From positions 1-64,000 of the forward strand of contig NZ_JACTVI010000042.1 in assembly GCF_014495685.1 (NCBI RefSeq): 64,000 nt of DNA, read 5' to 3'. The notes under the pieces are model-generated. The model did no database searches and was not told the origin of the DNA. It saw nothing but the letters and a program-made list of their open reading frames with translations. A program made the translations under genes and the position numbers. The stretch comes from Streptomyces sp. TRM68367 (GTDB lineage Bacteria > Actinomycetota > Actinomycetes > Streptomycetales > Streptomycetaceae). This document shows, piece after piece, positions 40,829 to 49,501 of this stretch (position 1 is the first letter of the stretch; every line of letters begins with the position of its first letter).

Positions 40829-41521
40829 TCAGGCGTCCGGCCCGGGGCGGAAGCGGCGGTAGAGGGCAACGCCGGTGAGGAAGAGGGCCGCGCTCCCGGC
40901 GAGGGCGGGCACCGTGTGGTCCGTTCCCGTGTGGGCGAGGGCGGCATCGTCCGTCTGCGGGGCGGGCTTCGGTGCCGGGTGGTGCGGGCCGGGCGGCGGG
41001 GTCGGTCGGGGCGTCGGCTTCGTGGGGCGGTCGGGCGTGGCGGGCCGGCCGGGGCAGTCCGGCCGGTCGCCGGGGGTGTTCACGGACTCGTTGCCGGTGG
41101 CCGGATTGCCGACGCCCGCCACGTTCACGCTGTCACCGCTGACGTTGACCGGGAGGTCCACCGGCTGCTGCACGCCGTTGCCGGAGAGCACGCCCGGTGA
41201 ATCCTTTGCGCTGCTCTCGGCGGCGGCTGCGCCGGACGTCCCGCCCCGGTGGCCGGAGCCCCCGCCCTCGTTGGCGCAGGTGTTGCCCGCGGCCGGGTTG
41301 AGCAGCTCGGCCACGTTCACGGTGTTCCCGCACATGTTCACGGGGACGGGCACCGGGAGCTGCATGGTGTTGCCGGAGATCACCCCGGGCGAGCCGGCCG
41401 CGTCGCCCTGTGCTCCTGAGGCGCCATCAGCCGCAAAGGCGGCGGAAGCCGGGATCGTCATGGCCATCGCGCCGGACGCGGCGGCGACGGCGATCACACT
41501 GTTTCGGGCAACCCGTCTCAT
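40829..41521 (-). CDS. Long chaplin with two chaplin domains and sortase signal
   Basis: A 230-residue secreted, wall-anchored amyloid protein of the hydrophobic sheath on aerial hyphae. A signal peptide (residues 1-30) is followed by chaplin domain 1 (~44-84, SPGVISGNTMQLPVPVPVNM then CGNTVNVAELLNPAAGNTC) and domain 2 (~108-148). Domain 1 has the two usual cysteines (64 and 82); domain 2 has Ser128 and Ser146 in their place. A Pro-rich wall spacer leads to LAHTG near residue 197, a LAxTG-type sortase E site, then a membrane helix and RRFRPG. ATG 41521 has AGGAA upstream. It is divergent from the peptidase gene. Confidence 0.92.
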   Translation of the reverse strand: MRRVARNSVIAVAAASGAMAMTIPASAAFAADGASGAQGDAAGSPGVISGNTMQLPVPVPVNMCGNTVNVAELLNPAAGNTCANEGGGSGHRGGTSGAAAAESSAKDSPGVLSGNGVQQPVDLPVNVSGDSVNVAGVGNPATGNESVNTPGDRPDCPGRPATPDRPTKPTPRPTPPPGPHHPAPKPAPQTDDAALAHTGTDHTVPALAGSAALFLTGVALYRRFRPGPDA

Positions 41522-41775
41522 AGGTTCCTGCCTTCCAGACAGACATGGTCGCGGGCACTCGCCCGCACCGGTTAAACGGGGACGGACCATCCGAGTTATG
41601 GCTCATAGCTTCACTCCATCGAGCGGCCCGGCTCGAATGCCCGGCGCGGGCGTCGTACGTACATCCCGCGGCGCGGCCGGCCGATCACTCGTCCGGAGGC
41701 GCGGCTTCCGGGGTCCGCTTATGGTGATCGAGGGCGCCGATTCCGGTCCGCAGCGGGGCGCCCCGGGAGGCATCG

Positions 41776-43383
41776 ATGCTGGCCAAGTCCACGCGTTCCC
41801 CGTTCCGTCGCTGTGCGGTCACCGCGGCGGGGCTCGCCCTGCTGGGGGCGGGGCTGCCGGCCGTGGCCGCGGACGACGACCGTGCCGACCTGTCCCGGTT
41901 CTACCGGCAGAAGGTCAGGTGGTCGGCGTGCGGGGGCGAGGGCGTGCCGAAGGACCTGCAGTGCGGGAAAGTCACCGTCCCCGTGGACTACGCCCGGCCC
42001 GGGTCGGGCACCCTCGACCTGGCCCTCGCCCGCTACCGGGCCACGGGCGAGTCACGCGGCTCGGTGGTGCTCAACTTCGGCGGCCCCGGCGGTGCGGGGG
42101 TCAGGGAACTCGCCTCCGGCGCCAAGGAGTTCATGGAGCTGACCGACGACTACGACGTGGTGGCGTTCGACCCGCGCGGCGTCGGCCGCTCCTCGCCGGT
42201 CAGCTGCGGCGAGGCCGCCGCCGAGGCCGCGAGCGCCGCGAACGGCAGCGGTGACGTCACCGACCCGCAGCCCGTGCTGCGGCGGCTGCGGAAGGCGGCC
42301 GCCGAGTGCGCCGCGCACTCGGGGCCGGTGCTGCGCCGCATAGGCACCGTGAACGCCGCGCGCGACCTCGACGTGATGCGTCAGGCGCTCGGCGACGCCA
42401 AGCTCAACTACCTCGGGTTCTCCTACGGCACCCGGCTCGGCGCGGTCTATGCGGCCCAGTTCCCCGACAAGGTCGGCAGGCTGGCCCTGGACGGCGTGGA
42501 CACACTGACGGAACCGCTGTCCGAGCAGGGGCTGGTGAGCGCGGCGGGGCAGCAGACGGCGCTGGAGAACTTCCTCGACTGGTGCACGCGGGAGGACATC
42601 GCCTGTCCCTTCGGCCAGGATCCGCGTGACGCCCGCGAGCAGGTCGTCCAGCTGGTCGGCTCGCTGGACCAGGATCCGGTGCCGACGGGCTTCGGCGACG
42701 AGTTCTCCGGCCAGGACCTGGTGGGGGCACTCGCGCAGGCGCTGTACAGCAAGGAGTGGTGGCCGTCGCTGGAGCGGGCGTTCGCCCTGCTGCTGGAGGA
42801 CGGCGACACGCGGGGTCTCGAGGCCTTCACGACCGGCGGCATGGCGCTCCCCGGCCTTCCGGGCTTCCCGGTGCCGCCGCTGCCGCCCCGGCAGCAGAGG
42901 GGCGGCGGTCTCGTCGACGAGGAGGACGTGCCCCTGGACAACCTGCCGGCGGCGCTGATGGCGATCAACTGCGCGGACGATCCTGACCGCCCCACCGCCG
43001 GGCAGATCACCAGGAACCTGGGCCGGCTGCGCGCCGCGTACCAGGAGGCGTCGCCGGTGTTCGGCCGGTACCGCCTCACCCAGGTCCTGATGTGTTACGG
43101 CCGGCCCAGGGGCACCGACTTCATCCGCGACGAGGTCAGGGACGTCGACACGCCGAAGATGCTGCTGGTGGGGACGCGCGGCGACCCCGCCACGCCGTAC
43201 CGCTGGACGGAGCAGACGGCGCGCCGGCTCGGCTCCTCGGCGGTGGTGTTGGACAACAAGGGCGAGGGCCACACCGGGTACGGGTCGTCCAAGTGCGTGC
43301 ACCGCAAGGTCGACGCCTTCCTGCTGTACGGCACGCTGCCGCCGGACCGCAGCTCCTGCGGCGCGGAGGACGACGAGCGCTGA
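41776..43383 (+). CDS. Secreted alpha/beta hydrolase, tripeptidyl aminopeptidase type
   Basis: A 535-residue exported peptidase of the Streptomyces tripeptidyl aminopeptidase (TAP/Slp) group. Signal peptide residues 1-31 (end AVAAD). The oxyanion block is LNFGGPGGAG near 100, the nucleophile Ser216 lies in GFSYGT, the acid is in VGTRGDPATPY and the His in GEGHTGYG near the C-terminus. CMCYGRP-type cysteines (MAINCADD, LMCYGRP) fit the family. It would remove N-terminal tripeptides outside the cell. ATG 41776 follows CGGGAGG by 5 nt. It is divergent from the chaplin gene with a 254-bp shared leader. Confidence 0.9.
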   Translation: MLAKSTRSPFRRCAVTAAGLALLGAGLPAVAADDDRADLSRFYRQKVRWSACGGEGVPKDLQCGKVTVPVDYARPGSGTLDLALARYRATGESRGSVVLNFGGPGGAGVRELASGAKEFMELTDDYDVVAFDPRGVGRSSPVSCGEAAAEAASAANGSGDVTDPQPVLRRLRKAAAECAAHSGPVLRRIGTVNAARDLDVMRQALGDAKLNYLGFSYGTRLGAVYAAQFPDKVGRLALDGVDTLTEPLSEQGLVSAAGQQTALENFLDWCTREDIACPFGQDPRDAREQVVQLVGSLDQDPVPTGFGDEFSGQDLVGALAQALYSKEWWPSLERAFALLLEDGDTRGLEAFTTGGMALPGLPGFPVPPLPPRQQRGGGLVDEEDVPLDNLPAALMAINCADDPDRPTAGQITRNLGRLRAAYQEASPVFGRYRLTQVLMCYGRPRGTDFIRDEVRDVDTPKMLLVGTRGDPATPYRWTEQTARRLGSSAVVLDNKGEGHTGYGSSKCVHRKVDAFLLYGTLPPDRSSCGAEDDER

Positions 43384-43389
43384 ACCCGC

Positions 43390-44076
43390 TCAGGTGAGGG
43401 TGATGTCCGGCTCGAGGAGGTCGATCCACTGAGCCAGGTCGAGGGCGCGCTCCAGGCCGCGCCGGGCCGCCTGGGTGTACACGGGCGCTTCGCGGTGCGC
43501 TGCCTGCCGCAGACGTTCGCGATCGACGAGATCGAAGACGGGGTGGCCGGGCCGGGCCAGGAGGTCCTTGGCCTGGACCTGGAGGGCGGACCCGTGCGCC
43601 GGGTCCTGGGTGGACGGGTACGGGCTCTTGGCCCGGTCGTACACCGACGTGGGGATGACGTCCGCGGTCGCCTCCCTGAGCGGGCTCTTCTCCCGGCCGG
43701 CGAAGGACTTCAGCGCCCAGGGCGCGTTGTAGCCGTAGTCGACGAGCCGGTGGTCGCAGAAGGGTACGCGGACCTCGAGGCCGACGGCCATGCTGACGCG
43801 GTCCTTGCGGTCCAGCAGGATCCCGACGAACCGGGTCAGGTGCAGGTGGCAGATCTGCCGCATCCGCGGTACTCGAAGTCGCTCTCGCCGTCGAGGCGGC
43901 GGACGGCCGAGACGGCGGTGCGGTAGCCGTCGGCGACGTACGACGGCAGGTTCAGTGCCTCGGTCAGGTCGCGGCGCAGGACGTCGGTGTCGTCGCCGAA
44001 GTCGCGGCCGAGGCGCACCAGCCAGGGGAAGGTGTCGGCCGTGCGGACCGCCTCGTCGAAGAAGTGCCGTTCTGCA
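43390..44076 (-). pseudogene. Asparagine synthetase (glutamine-hydrolysing) C-terminal fragment, frameshifted
   Basis: Only the last ~220 residues of an AsnB-type synthetase remain. One frame has HFFDEAVRTADTFPWLVRLG, DVLRRDLTEALNLPSYVADG and RRLDGESDFEYR. About 43868 it shifts to QICHLHLTRFVGILLDRKDR, VSMAVGLEVRVPFCDHRLVD and GREKSPLREATADVIPTSVY, and ends normally. The glutaminase half and the ATP-pyrophosphatase loop are lost at ~44076. The surviving synthetase blocks are well preserved, so the loss appears recent. Confidence 0.8.
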
Positions 44077-44107
44077 CGTGCGCACCCGCATCCGGCGCAC
44101 CAGTTGT

Positions 44108-44122
44108 ATCTGGCATCCAGAT
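44108..44122. promoter_or_regulatory. Perfect palindrome next to the asnB remnant
   Basis: ATCTGGCATCCAGAT has 6-bp arms around CAT. It lies 31 bp beyond the truncated end of the asnB fragment and about 540 bp upstream of the next intact minus-strand start, so it may be a stranded operator of a deleted promoter. Confidence 0.35.
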
Positions 44123-44298
44123 TTCGAGCGTGAGACACACCCCGGATCCGGTCAACGTGGTCGTCCCGTGCGCGCGCCCGCCCCACGCTTTCGGTCGCAC
44201 TTTGCCCGCACGCTCCCCGCGTGCCCAGCCAGGCAGAAAGCGGGCCCCGGCCGGAACCGGCCGTCGGCAAAGTCTTCCCCAACCGCCTCCCCGGGGCC

Positions 44299-44661
44299 TC
44301 AGCGCGGGGCACCCACCCTGTTCCGAAGCGTGCGGGCCACCCGTTCGGCGTCGGGCGCCGAGACCGCGAGCCGGACGAACGGCGTGGACGGGCACAGGTC
44401 CACGACCACGGCGGGCCTGCCCACCCGGACCGCGACGAAGTCGCGCCCCTGAGGGTGCTGCCGCTCCCCCACGCTGTAGCGGTCGGGAGTGCTGTGACCG
44501 GACCGGGCCGTGCCGCGCAGCGCCCGCCACCAGTCGGGCTCGACCCGGGCATCCTTCACCTGTGCCAGCGGCACCCGGATCTCCCGGCGCCGCGCGAGAA
44601 GGGCCTCGCGTGGGGACAGCCGTACGACGACGTCCTCGTCGTCCACGCGCAGACGGGCCAT
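44299..44661 (-). CDS. Conserved hypothetical protein
   Basis: A 120-residue soluble protein. It begins MARLRVDDEDVVVRLSPREA, continues with RREIRVPLAQVKDARVEPDW and GRDFVAVRVGRPAVVVDLCP, and ends in a helix (SAPDAERVARTLRNRVG). The strand-rich pattern with a C-terminal helix suggests a bacterial PH-like fold, but I cannot name a family. It is divergent from the baeRF3 gene with a 101-bp gap. Confidence 0.65.
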   Translation of the reverse strand: MARLRVDDEDVVVRLSPREALLARRREIRVPLAQVKDARVEPDWWRALRGTARSGHSTPDRYSVGERQHPQGRDFVAVRVGRPAVVVDLCPSTPFVRLAVSAPDAERVARTLRNRVGAPR

Positions 44662-44762
44662 CGCCAGTCACCTCCACCTCCAGCGTGCACCCTCCGGCGG
44701 GGCGGCGGGAACTCGGCGCCGTACCACATGCCCGGCTGGAGAAACGGTTCTATCGTGCTGTC

Positions 44763-45857
44763 ATGGAGCACGATCTGAGTCCCGCGACCCTGGCCGAGCT
44801 GCGCCGTCCGCGCCCCTATCCCGCGGTCTCCGTGCTGACTCCGACGCACCGTCGCGAACCCGACCGGGCCCAGGATCCGGTGCGGCTGCGCAATGTCGTG
44901 GCCGAGGCCAAGAAGCAGCTGGAGTCCGACCCTGCGGTCACCCGGGACCGGCGCGCCGAGGTGGCCCGGGAACTCGACCGGGCCCTCGCCGAGGTCGATC
45001 TGACGCACGCCGAGGACGGCCTGGTGATCTTCGCCGCTCCGGGTGAGCACCAGGTGTGGTCGCTCGCCCGCAACGTGCCGGAGCGCGTGGTGCTGTCGGA
45101 CACCTTCCTCACCCGCAATCTCGTCTCCGCGCGGGCCGCCGAGCAGCCGTTCTGGGCGCTGTCGGTCGCCGCCGACCGCGTCACCCTGTGGAACGGCGGC
45201 ACGGACCGGGTCGTCGAGGAGCGCTACGGCGGCTTCCCGCTGACCCGGCGCGTGGAGAACTTCGACCCCGAGCGCCAGGAGCGCATCGGCGACGTGCCGA
45301 GCACCTACAGCGACGAAGGCACCCGCCAGTTCCTGCGGGAGGCCGACACCGCGCTGGCCGGGGTCCTGCGCGCGTACCCGCGGCCGCTGTACGTCACCGG
45401 GGACCAGGCCGCGCTGTCCGTCCTCGACGAGGTCGGCAGTGCCCCCAAGGGCGCCGTGCACATCCCGTACGGAGGTCTGGCGCACAGTGTCCCGGAGGCC
45501 GTGTGGCAGGCCGTGCGGCCGGCGGTCGCGGCCGAGGAGCGCCGGGCCTCCGACGCCGTGACCCGGGAGCTGATCTCGGCGCGCGGCCGCCGCGACTACG
45601 CGGCGGGCATCGACGAGATCTGGCGGAGCGCCCGGGAGGGCCGGGTGCGGCTGCTGGCCGTCGAGGAGAACTACCAGGTGACCATGCGCGACGCCGGCGA
45701 CCATCTGGTCCCGGCGGTCAGCGGGGATCTCGACGCCCACGAGGACATCGTGGACGAGATCGTCGAGCAGTGCCTGGAGACCGGGGCGGACGTCCGTTTC
45801 GTACCGGACGGAGCGCTGGGGGACGCCAACGGGATCGCGGGAGTCCTGCGGTACTGA
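44763..45857 (+). CDS. baeRF3 domain protein (bacterial archaeo-eukaryotic release-factor-like)
   Basis: A 364-residue protein of the baeRF family 3. It starts LSPATLAELRRPRPYPAVSV with LTPTHRREPDRAQDPVRLRN, and has LVIFAAPGEHQVWSL near residue 90, RQFLREADTALAGVLRAYPR near 190 and the LLAVEENYQV and VDEIVEQCLETGADVRFV blocks at the end. These resemble eRF1 domains 2-3 and have been proposed to act in ribosome rescue or defence, but no function is proven. ATG 44763. It is monocistronic. Confidence 0.8.
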   Translation: MEHDLSPATLAELRRPRPYPAVSVLTPTHRREPDRAQDPVRLRNVVAEAKKQLESDPAVTRDRRAEVARELDRALAEVDLTHAEDGLVIFAAPGEHQVWSLARNVPERVVLSDTFLTRNLVSARAAEQPFWALSVAADRVTLWNGGTDRVVEERYGGFPLTRRVENFDPERQERIGDVPSTYSDEGTRQFLREADTALAGVLRAYPRPLYVTGDQAALSVLDEVGSAPKGAVHIPYGGLAHSVPEAVWQAVRPAVAAEERRASDAVTRELISARGRRDYAAGIDEIWRSAREGRVRLLAVEENYQVTMRDAGDHLVPAVSGDLDAHEDIVDEIVEQCLETGADVRFVPDGALGDANGIAGVLRY

Positions 45858-45967
45858 AAACGCCGCATCAGCGATAGAACACACGCACGTCGAACAGTTG
45901 TCGAAAGTCGGCTCCGACGCTCTCGACGGTCCGTCAAGTAACGTATGACTCCTACGACTTGTCCCAT

Positions 45968-46024
45968 CCCGGAGGGCACATCACGCGTAGCCCGGATTCA
46001 CCCTCCGGGCCTATGGCATATGCC
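45968..46024 (+). promoter_or_regulatory. Inverted repeats in the leader of the SpoIIE-type gene
   Basis: CCCGGAGGG / CCCTCCGGG (45968-45976 and 46001-46009) can pair across a 24-nt loop, directly followed by the palindrome GGCATATGCC (46015-46024). They lie 120-180 bp before the phosphatase start, within a 288-bp gene-free leader. A regulator site or leader hairpin is possible. Confidence 0.35.
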
Positions 46025-46145
46025 AACAGCACCACCCTATCGTGTGTTGCCAAATCCCTTACAGGGCGTCGCGGGCTGTGCAACAGTCGTAACGGTCCCT
46101 CCCGATCCGCCTTGGTCGTACCGTCCCCCTCCACCGGAGTGCGTC

Positions 46146-47627
46146 ATGCCGTCCCACCTCTCCGCGGACCGCCCCGCCGCGCAACCGCCAGGACCCGGCT
46201 CGGTCGACGCCCTGATCTCCAAGACACGGCGACTCAAGGGCGACGTGAACGCCATCCGGCGGGACGCGCAGGGCGACGGATCCGACCCGCAGGGACGCTG
46301 GCAGCGCGCGCTGTACGACCTGGCTCTGCATCAACTCAACGACCTCGACGCCCACTTGGCCCAGCTGCGGGACGGCCCGCTGCCCGCCTCCGACGCCCCA
46401 CCCGCCGAGACGGCCGGGCCGTCACCCGCCGTCCCCGCCCCACCATCCCCGCCCCGCGACGGCTCGCTGCTCAGCCGGGTCGGCAGCGCGGAGTGGAACC
46501 TGCTGACGGACGAGGCCGACTGGTCCGGGGAGCTCTACCGGATCCTCGGCCGCGACCCCGCCGCTCCCCCGCTCACCCTCGACGAACTGCCGTCCCTGGT
46601 GCTCCACGAGGACCGGCCGAAGCTGACGGCGATGGTCACGGACTGTCTCGTGGACGCCCGGCCCATCGACGGCGAGTTCCGCATCGTGCGTCCGGACGGC
46701 GAGGTACGGACCGTGCACATGATGGGCGAACCGGTGCTCGACGCCGACGGCAGCACCGCCTCCATGTGGGCGGTGCTCCGCGACGTCAGCGAGCTGCGCC
46801 GCAGCCAGCGCGCGGTGAGCGAGACCCGCGACTCGCTCCAGCGCCACCGGCAGCTCGCGCAGACCGAGCACCGGCTCGCGGTCGAGCTGCAGGAAGCCGT
46901 GCTGCCGCCGTGGCGCGGTTCCCTGCGGCTCCCGCGCCACGGCAGCCGCAGCCTGGACCTCGCCGCCCGCTATCTGCCGTCGTCGACGGCGGCGCTGATC
47001 GGCGGCGACTGGTACGACGCGCTCGAGTTGCCCGGCGGCGAGACCCTGCTCAGCATCGGCGACCTGACCGGGCACGGCCCCGCCGTGACGTCGGGCATGG
47101 CGATGCTGCTGGGTGCCGTACGCGGCATGGCGATGGCGGGCGCCGGGCCCGGCCGGCTGATGGGGTGGCTCAACCAGTTACTCGACGCCACCGTGGAGCC
47201 GGCCCTCGGCAGCGCCGTGTGCTGCCGCTACCGGCCCGAGACCCGCTCGCTGGTGTGGGCGCAGGCCGGACACCCCGTCCCGCTGCTGTTCCGCGACGGG
47301 ACGGGGCACAGGCTGGACGCGCCGCACGGCGTCCTGCTCGGCGCGACCTCGGGCGCCACCTACGGAGAGGCCGAGGTGACCCTCGAAGTGGGCGACCTGC
47401 TGCTCTTCCACACCGACGGACTGGTGCCACGGCAGTGGGGCTCCCCCCGCGCGAGCGAAGCCGAGCGTGGGGGAGGAACGGCGGCCGTGAACCGCCTCCT
47501 GGACCTGGCCCCGCGTCTGGCCGGCGCGAGCACCGCACAGGACTGCGTGCGGGCGGTCGTGGAGGAGTTCGGCGAGACCGAGCGGGAGGACGACGCCTGT
47601 GTGCTCATCGCCAGGGTGACATCGTAG
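46146..47627 (+). CDS. PAS-domain SpoIIE-type PP2C phosphatase
   Basis: A 493-residue soluble phosphatase. A helical head (residues 1-75) and Pro/Ala linker are followed by a PAS domain (~110-220, with ELYRILGRDPAAPPLTLDEL and FRIVRPDGEVRTVHMMGEP) and a SpoIIE domain (~250-493). Metal-binding Asp residues are in LIGGDWYDALEL and SIGDLTGHGPAVTSGMAM, and in the terminal EREDDACVLIARV. Such enzymes dephosphorylate anti-sigma antagonists. Codon 345 (47178-47180) is TTA, so translation should need the bldA tRNA. A palindromic mini-element inserts SPRASEAERGGG in frame near residue 440. ATG 46146 follows GGAG. Confidence 0.9.
   Translation: MPSHLSADRPAAQPPGPGSVDALISKTRRLKGDVNAIRRDAQGDGSDPQGRWQRALYDLALHQLNDLDAHLAQLRDGPLPASDAPPAETAGPSPAVPAPPSPPRDGSLLSRVGSAEWNLLTDEADWSGELYRILGRDPAAPPLTLDELPSLVLHEDRPKLTAMVTDCLVDARPIDGEFRIVRPDGEVRTVHMMGEPVLDADGSTASMWAVLRDVSELRRSQRAVSETRDSLQRHRQLAQTEHRLAVELQEAVLPPWRGSLRLPRHGSRSLDLAARYLPSSTAALIGGDWYDALELPGGETLLSIGDLTGHGPAVTSGMAMLLGAVRGMAMAGAGPGRLMGWLNQLLDATVEPALGSAVCCRYRPETRSLVWAQAGHPVPLLFRDGTGHRLDAPHGVLLGATSGATYGEAEVTLEVGDLLLFHTDGLVPRQWGSPRASEAERGGGTAAVNRLLDLAPRLAGASTAQDCVRAVVEEFGETEREDDACVLIARVTS
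47441..47475. repeat. Palindromic mini-element inside the SpoIIE gene
   Basis: CTCCCCC (47441-47447) and GGGGGAG (47469-47475) bracket a partly palindromic centre rich in CGAGCG/CGAAGC. It is in frame and adds SPRASEAERGGG between two conserved blocks of the SpoIIE domain. I recall closely similar peptides inserted into many Streptomyces proteins, which indicates a dispersed element. Confidence 0.6.
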
Positions 47628-47664
47628 GGATAGTGGTGACGTTGCAGGCACCGCGGCGGACGGC

Positions 47665-47684
47665 GGCACAGTCCCCCCTGTGCC
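47665..47684. terminator. Terminator hairpin between convergent genes
   Basis: GGCACAG / CTGTGCC (47665-47671 and 47678-47684) with a 6-nt CCCCCC-type loop, 38 bp after the SpoIIE stop and 32 bp beyond the NsdB stop. It could serve both. Confidence 0.55.
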
Positions 47685-47715
47685 CGTGCGTTCCCGGGCG
47701 TGCCTGCTGCTCGCG

Positions 47716-49209
47716 TTATGCCTGGGCGCTGTTCCCGGTCCGGCCCCTCGCCTTCGGCAGCGCCACCTTGATCTCCTCCCGCAGCTCGTTGATCTTCGGG
47801 TAGTCGGCGTACTCCGCCGTGAGCCGGTACATCTGGCGCAGCCGGTCCCAGGTGCGGTGGGAGGAGTTGGAGCCCATCGACACCAGGGCCAGCCGCGCGT
47901 AGCGGTCCGCCTGTTCGGGGTCGTCCGCGATGAAGCAGGCGGAGGCCATCGACAGGTAGTCGAAGATCTTCGACCGCTGCCGGGCGTCGGTCCGCAGGGA
48001 CAGAGCCTTGTCCGCGTAGTGCTGGGCGTGCGCGGCCGCGGTGGGCTCGAACTCCGCCAGCGTGCGGTAGGCCAGGGCCTGCATGCCGTACAGGTCCTCC
48101 TCCGTGAACAGTTGCATCCAGTCCGGCGGGGGCACGTCACCCTTGTCGGCGACGAAGAGGTCCTCCGCCCGGCCCAGGGTGCGGCGCATCGCCTGACTCC
48201 TGCCCATGGAGGCCTGCGCCCAGGCCTCGATGGTGAAGAGCATCGCCCGGGTACGCGGCAGCACTTCCTCGCCGACGCCGGACTTGGCGAGCTTCATCAG
48301 GTCGAGCGCGTCGTCGGGCCGGCCCAGGTGCACCATCTGGCGGGCCGCCCGGGACAGCGCCTCGCCGGCGCGGGGCCGGTCGCCGCCCTCGCGGGCCGCG
48401 TGGGCGGCGATGACGAAGTACTTCTGGGCCGTGGGTTCGAGGCCGACGTCGTGGGACATCCAGCCGGCGAGGACGGCGAGGTTGGCGGCGACGCCCCACA
48501 GGCGCCGCTGGAGGTGGGGTGGGTGACGGTAGGCGAGCATGCCGCCCACTTCGTTGAGCTGGCCCACCACCGCCTTGCGCTGGAGCCCGCCGCCGCGGGC
48601 GGCGTCCCAGGCGCGGAACACCTCGACCGAGCGCTCCAGTTCCTCGATCTCCTGCGACCCGATGGGGGCGGCCTCGTAGCGGTCGAACCCAGCGGGGTCG
48701 GCGTGCAGGTGATTGTCGAAGTCGGGAGCGTCGGCAGCCAGGGCAGGGTCGGTGTGCAGCCAGTCGTGCATGGCGCTGCTGAGTGCGGATCCCGCGGCGA
48801 GCGCGGCGCCCGCGCCCACCAAGCCGCGTCGGTTGAGCATGAGGTCCATTCCCGTGAATTCGGTGAGGACCTCGGCGGTCCGTTCGGGCGCCCACGGCAC
48901 TCCGTCGGGATGGTCCACACTCCCGCCGCCCTGCCGTTTCCCCGCACGCCCGTGCCGGACCAGACCGAGGTCCTCGATGGTCACGACACGGCCGAGACGC
49001 TCGGTGAACAGAGCCGCCAGCACCCGCGGCACCGGATCGCGGGGTAACTCCCCCATGTCGATCCACCGCCGCACCCGGGAGGTGTCGGTCGCCAGCTGGG
49101 GGTGACCCATGGCCGCCGCCCGCCGGTTGACCAGTCTCGCGAGTTCGCCCTTGGACCAGCCGGCCAGGCCGAACAGGTCCGCGAGCCGGGTGTTGGGTTG
49201 TCCGCTCAC
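47716..49209 (-). CDS. nsdB: NsdB-type DNA-binding regulator with TPR-like repeats
   Basis: A 497-residue regulator. The N-terminus is a helix-turn-helix (SGQPNTRLADLFGLAGWSKG, ARLVNRRAAAMGHPQLATDT, SRVRRWIDMGELPRDPVPRV). A hydrophobic NRRGLVGAGAALAAGSALSS follows near residue 148. The C-terminal 300 residues are helical repeats of TPR type (AHAAREGGDRPRAGEALSRA, LDLMKLAKSGVGEEVL, YADKALSLRTDARQRSKIFD). This matches my memory of the NsdA/NsdB family, negative regulators of antibiotic production and sporulation; the SGQPNTRLADLF start favours NsdB. GTG 49209 has GGGGGC just upstream. It converges on the SpoIIE-type gene and is divergent from a TTA-containing phosphotransferase. Confidence 0.8.
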   Translation of the reverse strand: MSGQPNTRLADLFGLAGWSKGELARLVNRRAAAMGHPQLATDTSRVRRWIDMGELPRDPVPRVLAALFTERLGRVVTIEDLGLVRHGRAGKRQGGGSVDHPDGVPWAPERTAEVLTEFTGMDLMLNRRGLVGAGAALAAGSALSSAMHDWLHTDPALAADAPDFDNHLHADPAGFDRYEAAPIGSQEIEELERSVEVFRAWDAARGGGLQRKAVVGQLNEVGGMLAYRHPPHLQRRLWGVAANLAVLAGWMSHDVGLEPTAQKYFVIAAHAAREGGDRPRAGEALSRAARQMVHLGRPDDALDLMKLAKSGVGEEVLPRTRAMLFTIEAWAQASMGRSQAMRRTLGRAEDLFVADKGDVPPPDWMQLFTEEDLYGMQALAYRTLAEFEPTAAAHAQHYADKALSLRTDARQRSKIFDYLSMASACFIADDPEQADRYARLALVSMGSNSSHRTWDRLRQMYRLTAEYADYPKINELREEIKVALPKARGRTGNSAQA

Positions 49210-49244
49210 ATCAAGCCCCCAGGTTCTCGGCTGACTTGACAGTA

Positions 49245-49300
49245 GCCCGGTGAGAGTTGCCGGGCGACTATTCGCCAGGGTTCGCCAGGCTGCGCCAGAT
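49245..49300. repeat. Inverted repeat and three 10-bp direct repeats in the nsdB divergent leader
   Basis: GCCCGG / CCGGGC (49245-49250 and 49260-49265) is followed by TTCGCCAGGG, TTCGCCAGGC and TGCGCCAGAT in register at 49271, 49281 and 49291. A 10-bp period places all three on one face of the helix. They lie 60-90 bp before the nsdB start and about 200 bp before the phosphotransferase start. Confidence 0.55.
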
Positions 49301-49501
49301 GGTGTGCCACGACCCATCGGGTGTCAGGTAGGAACGCGCCACCCCGACCCGGTCGCCGCAGGGACATTCCCCAGGGTGTTTCCGTGGGACCGGGCCGGGT
49401 TGAGCGATGACTTCTCCGTGGCCTCCCCGAGGAGTGCACAGGTCCTCCCCGAAGGAGGGCACAGCAGGAACAGCAGGCACACGAAGGGATCTGTTTCGCC
49501 C

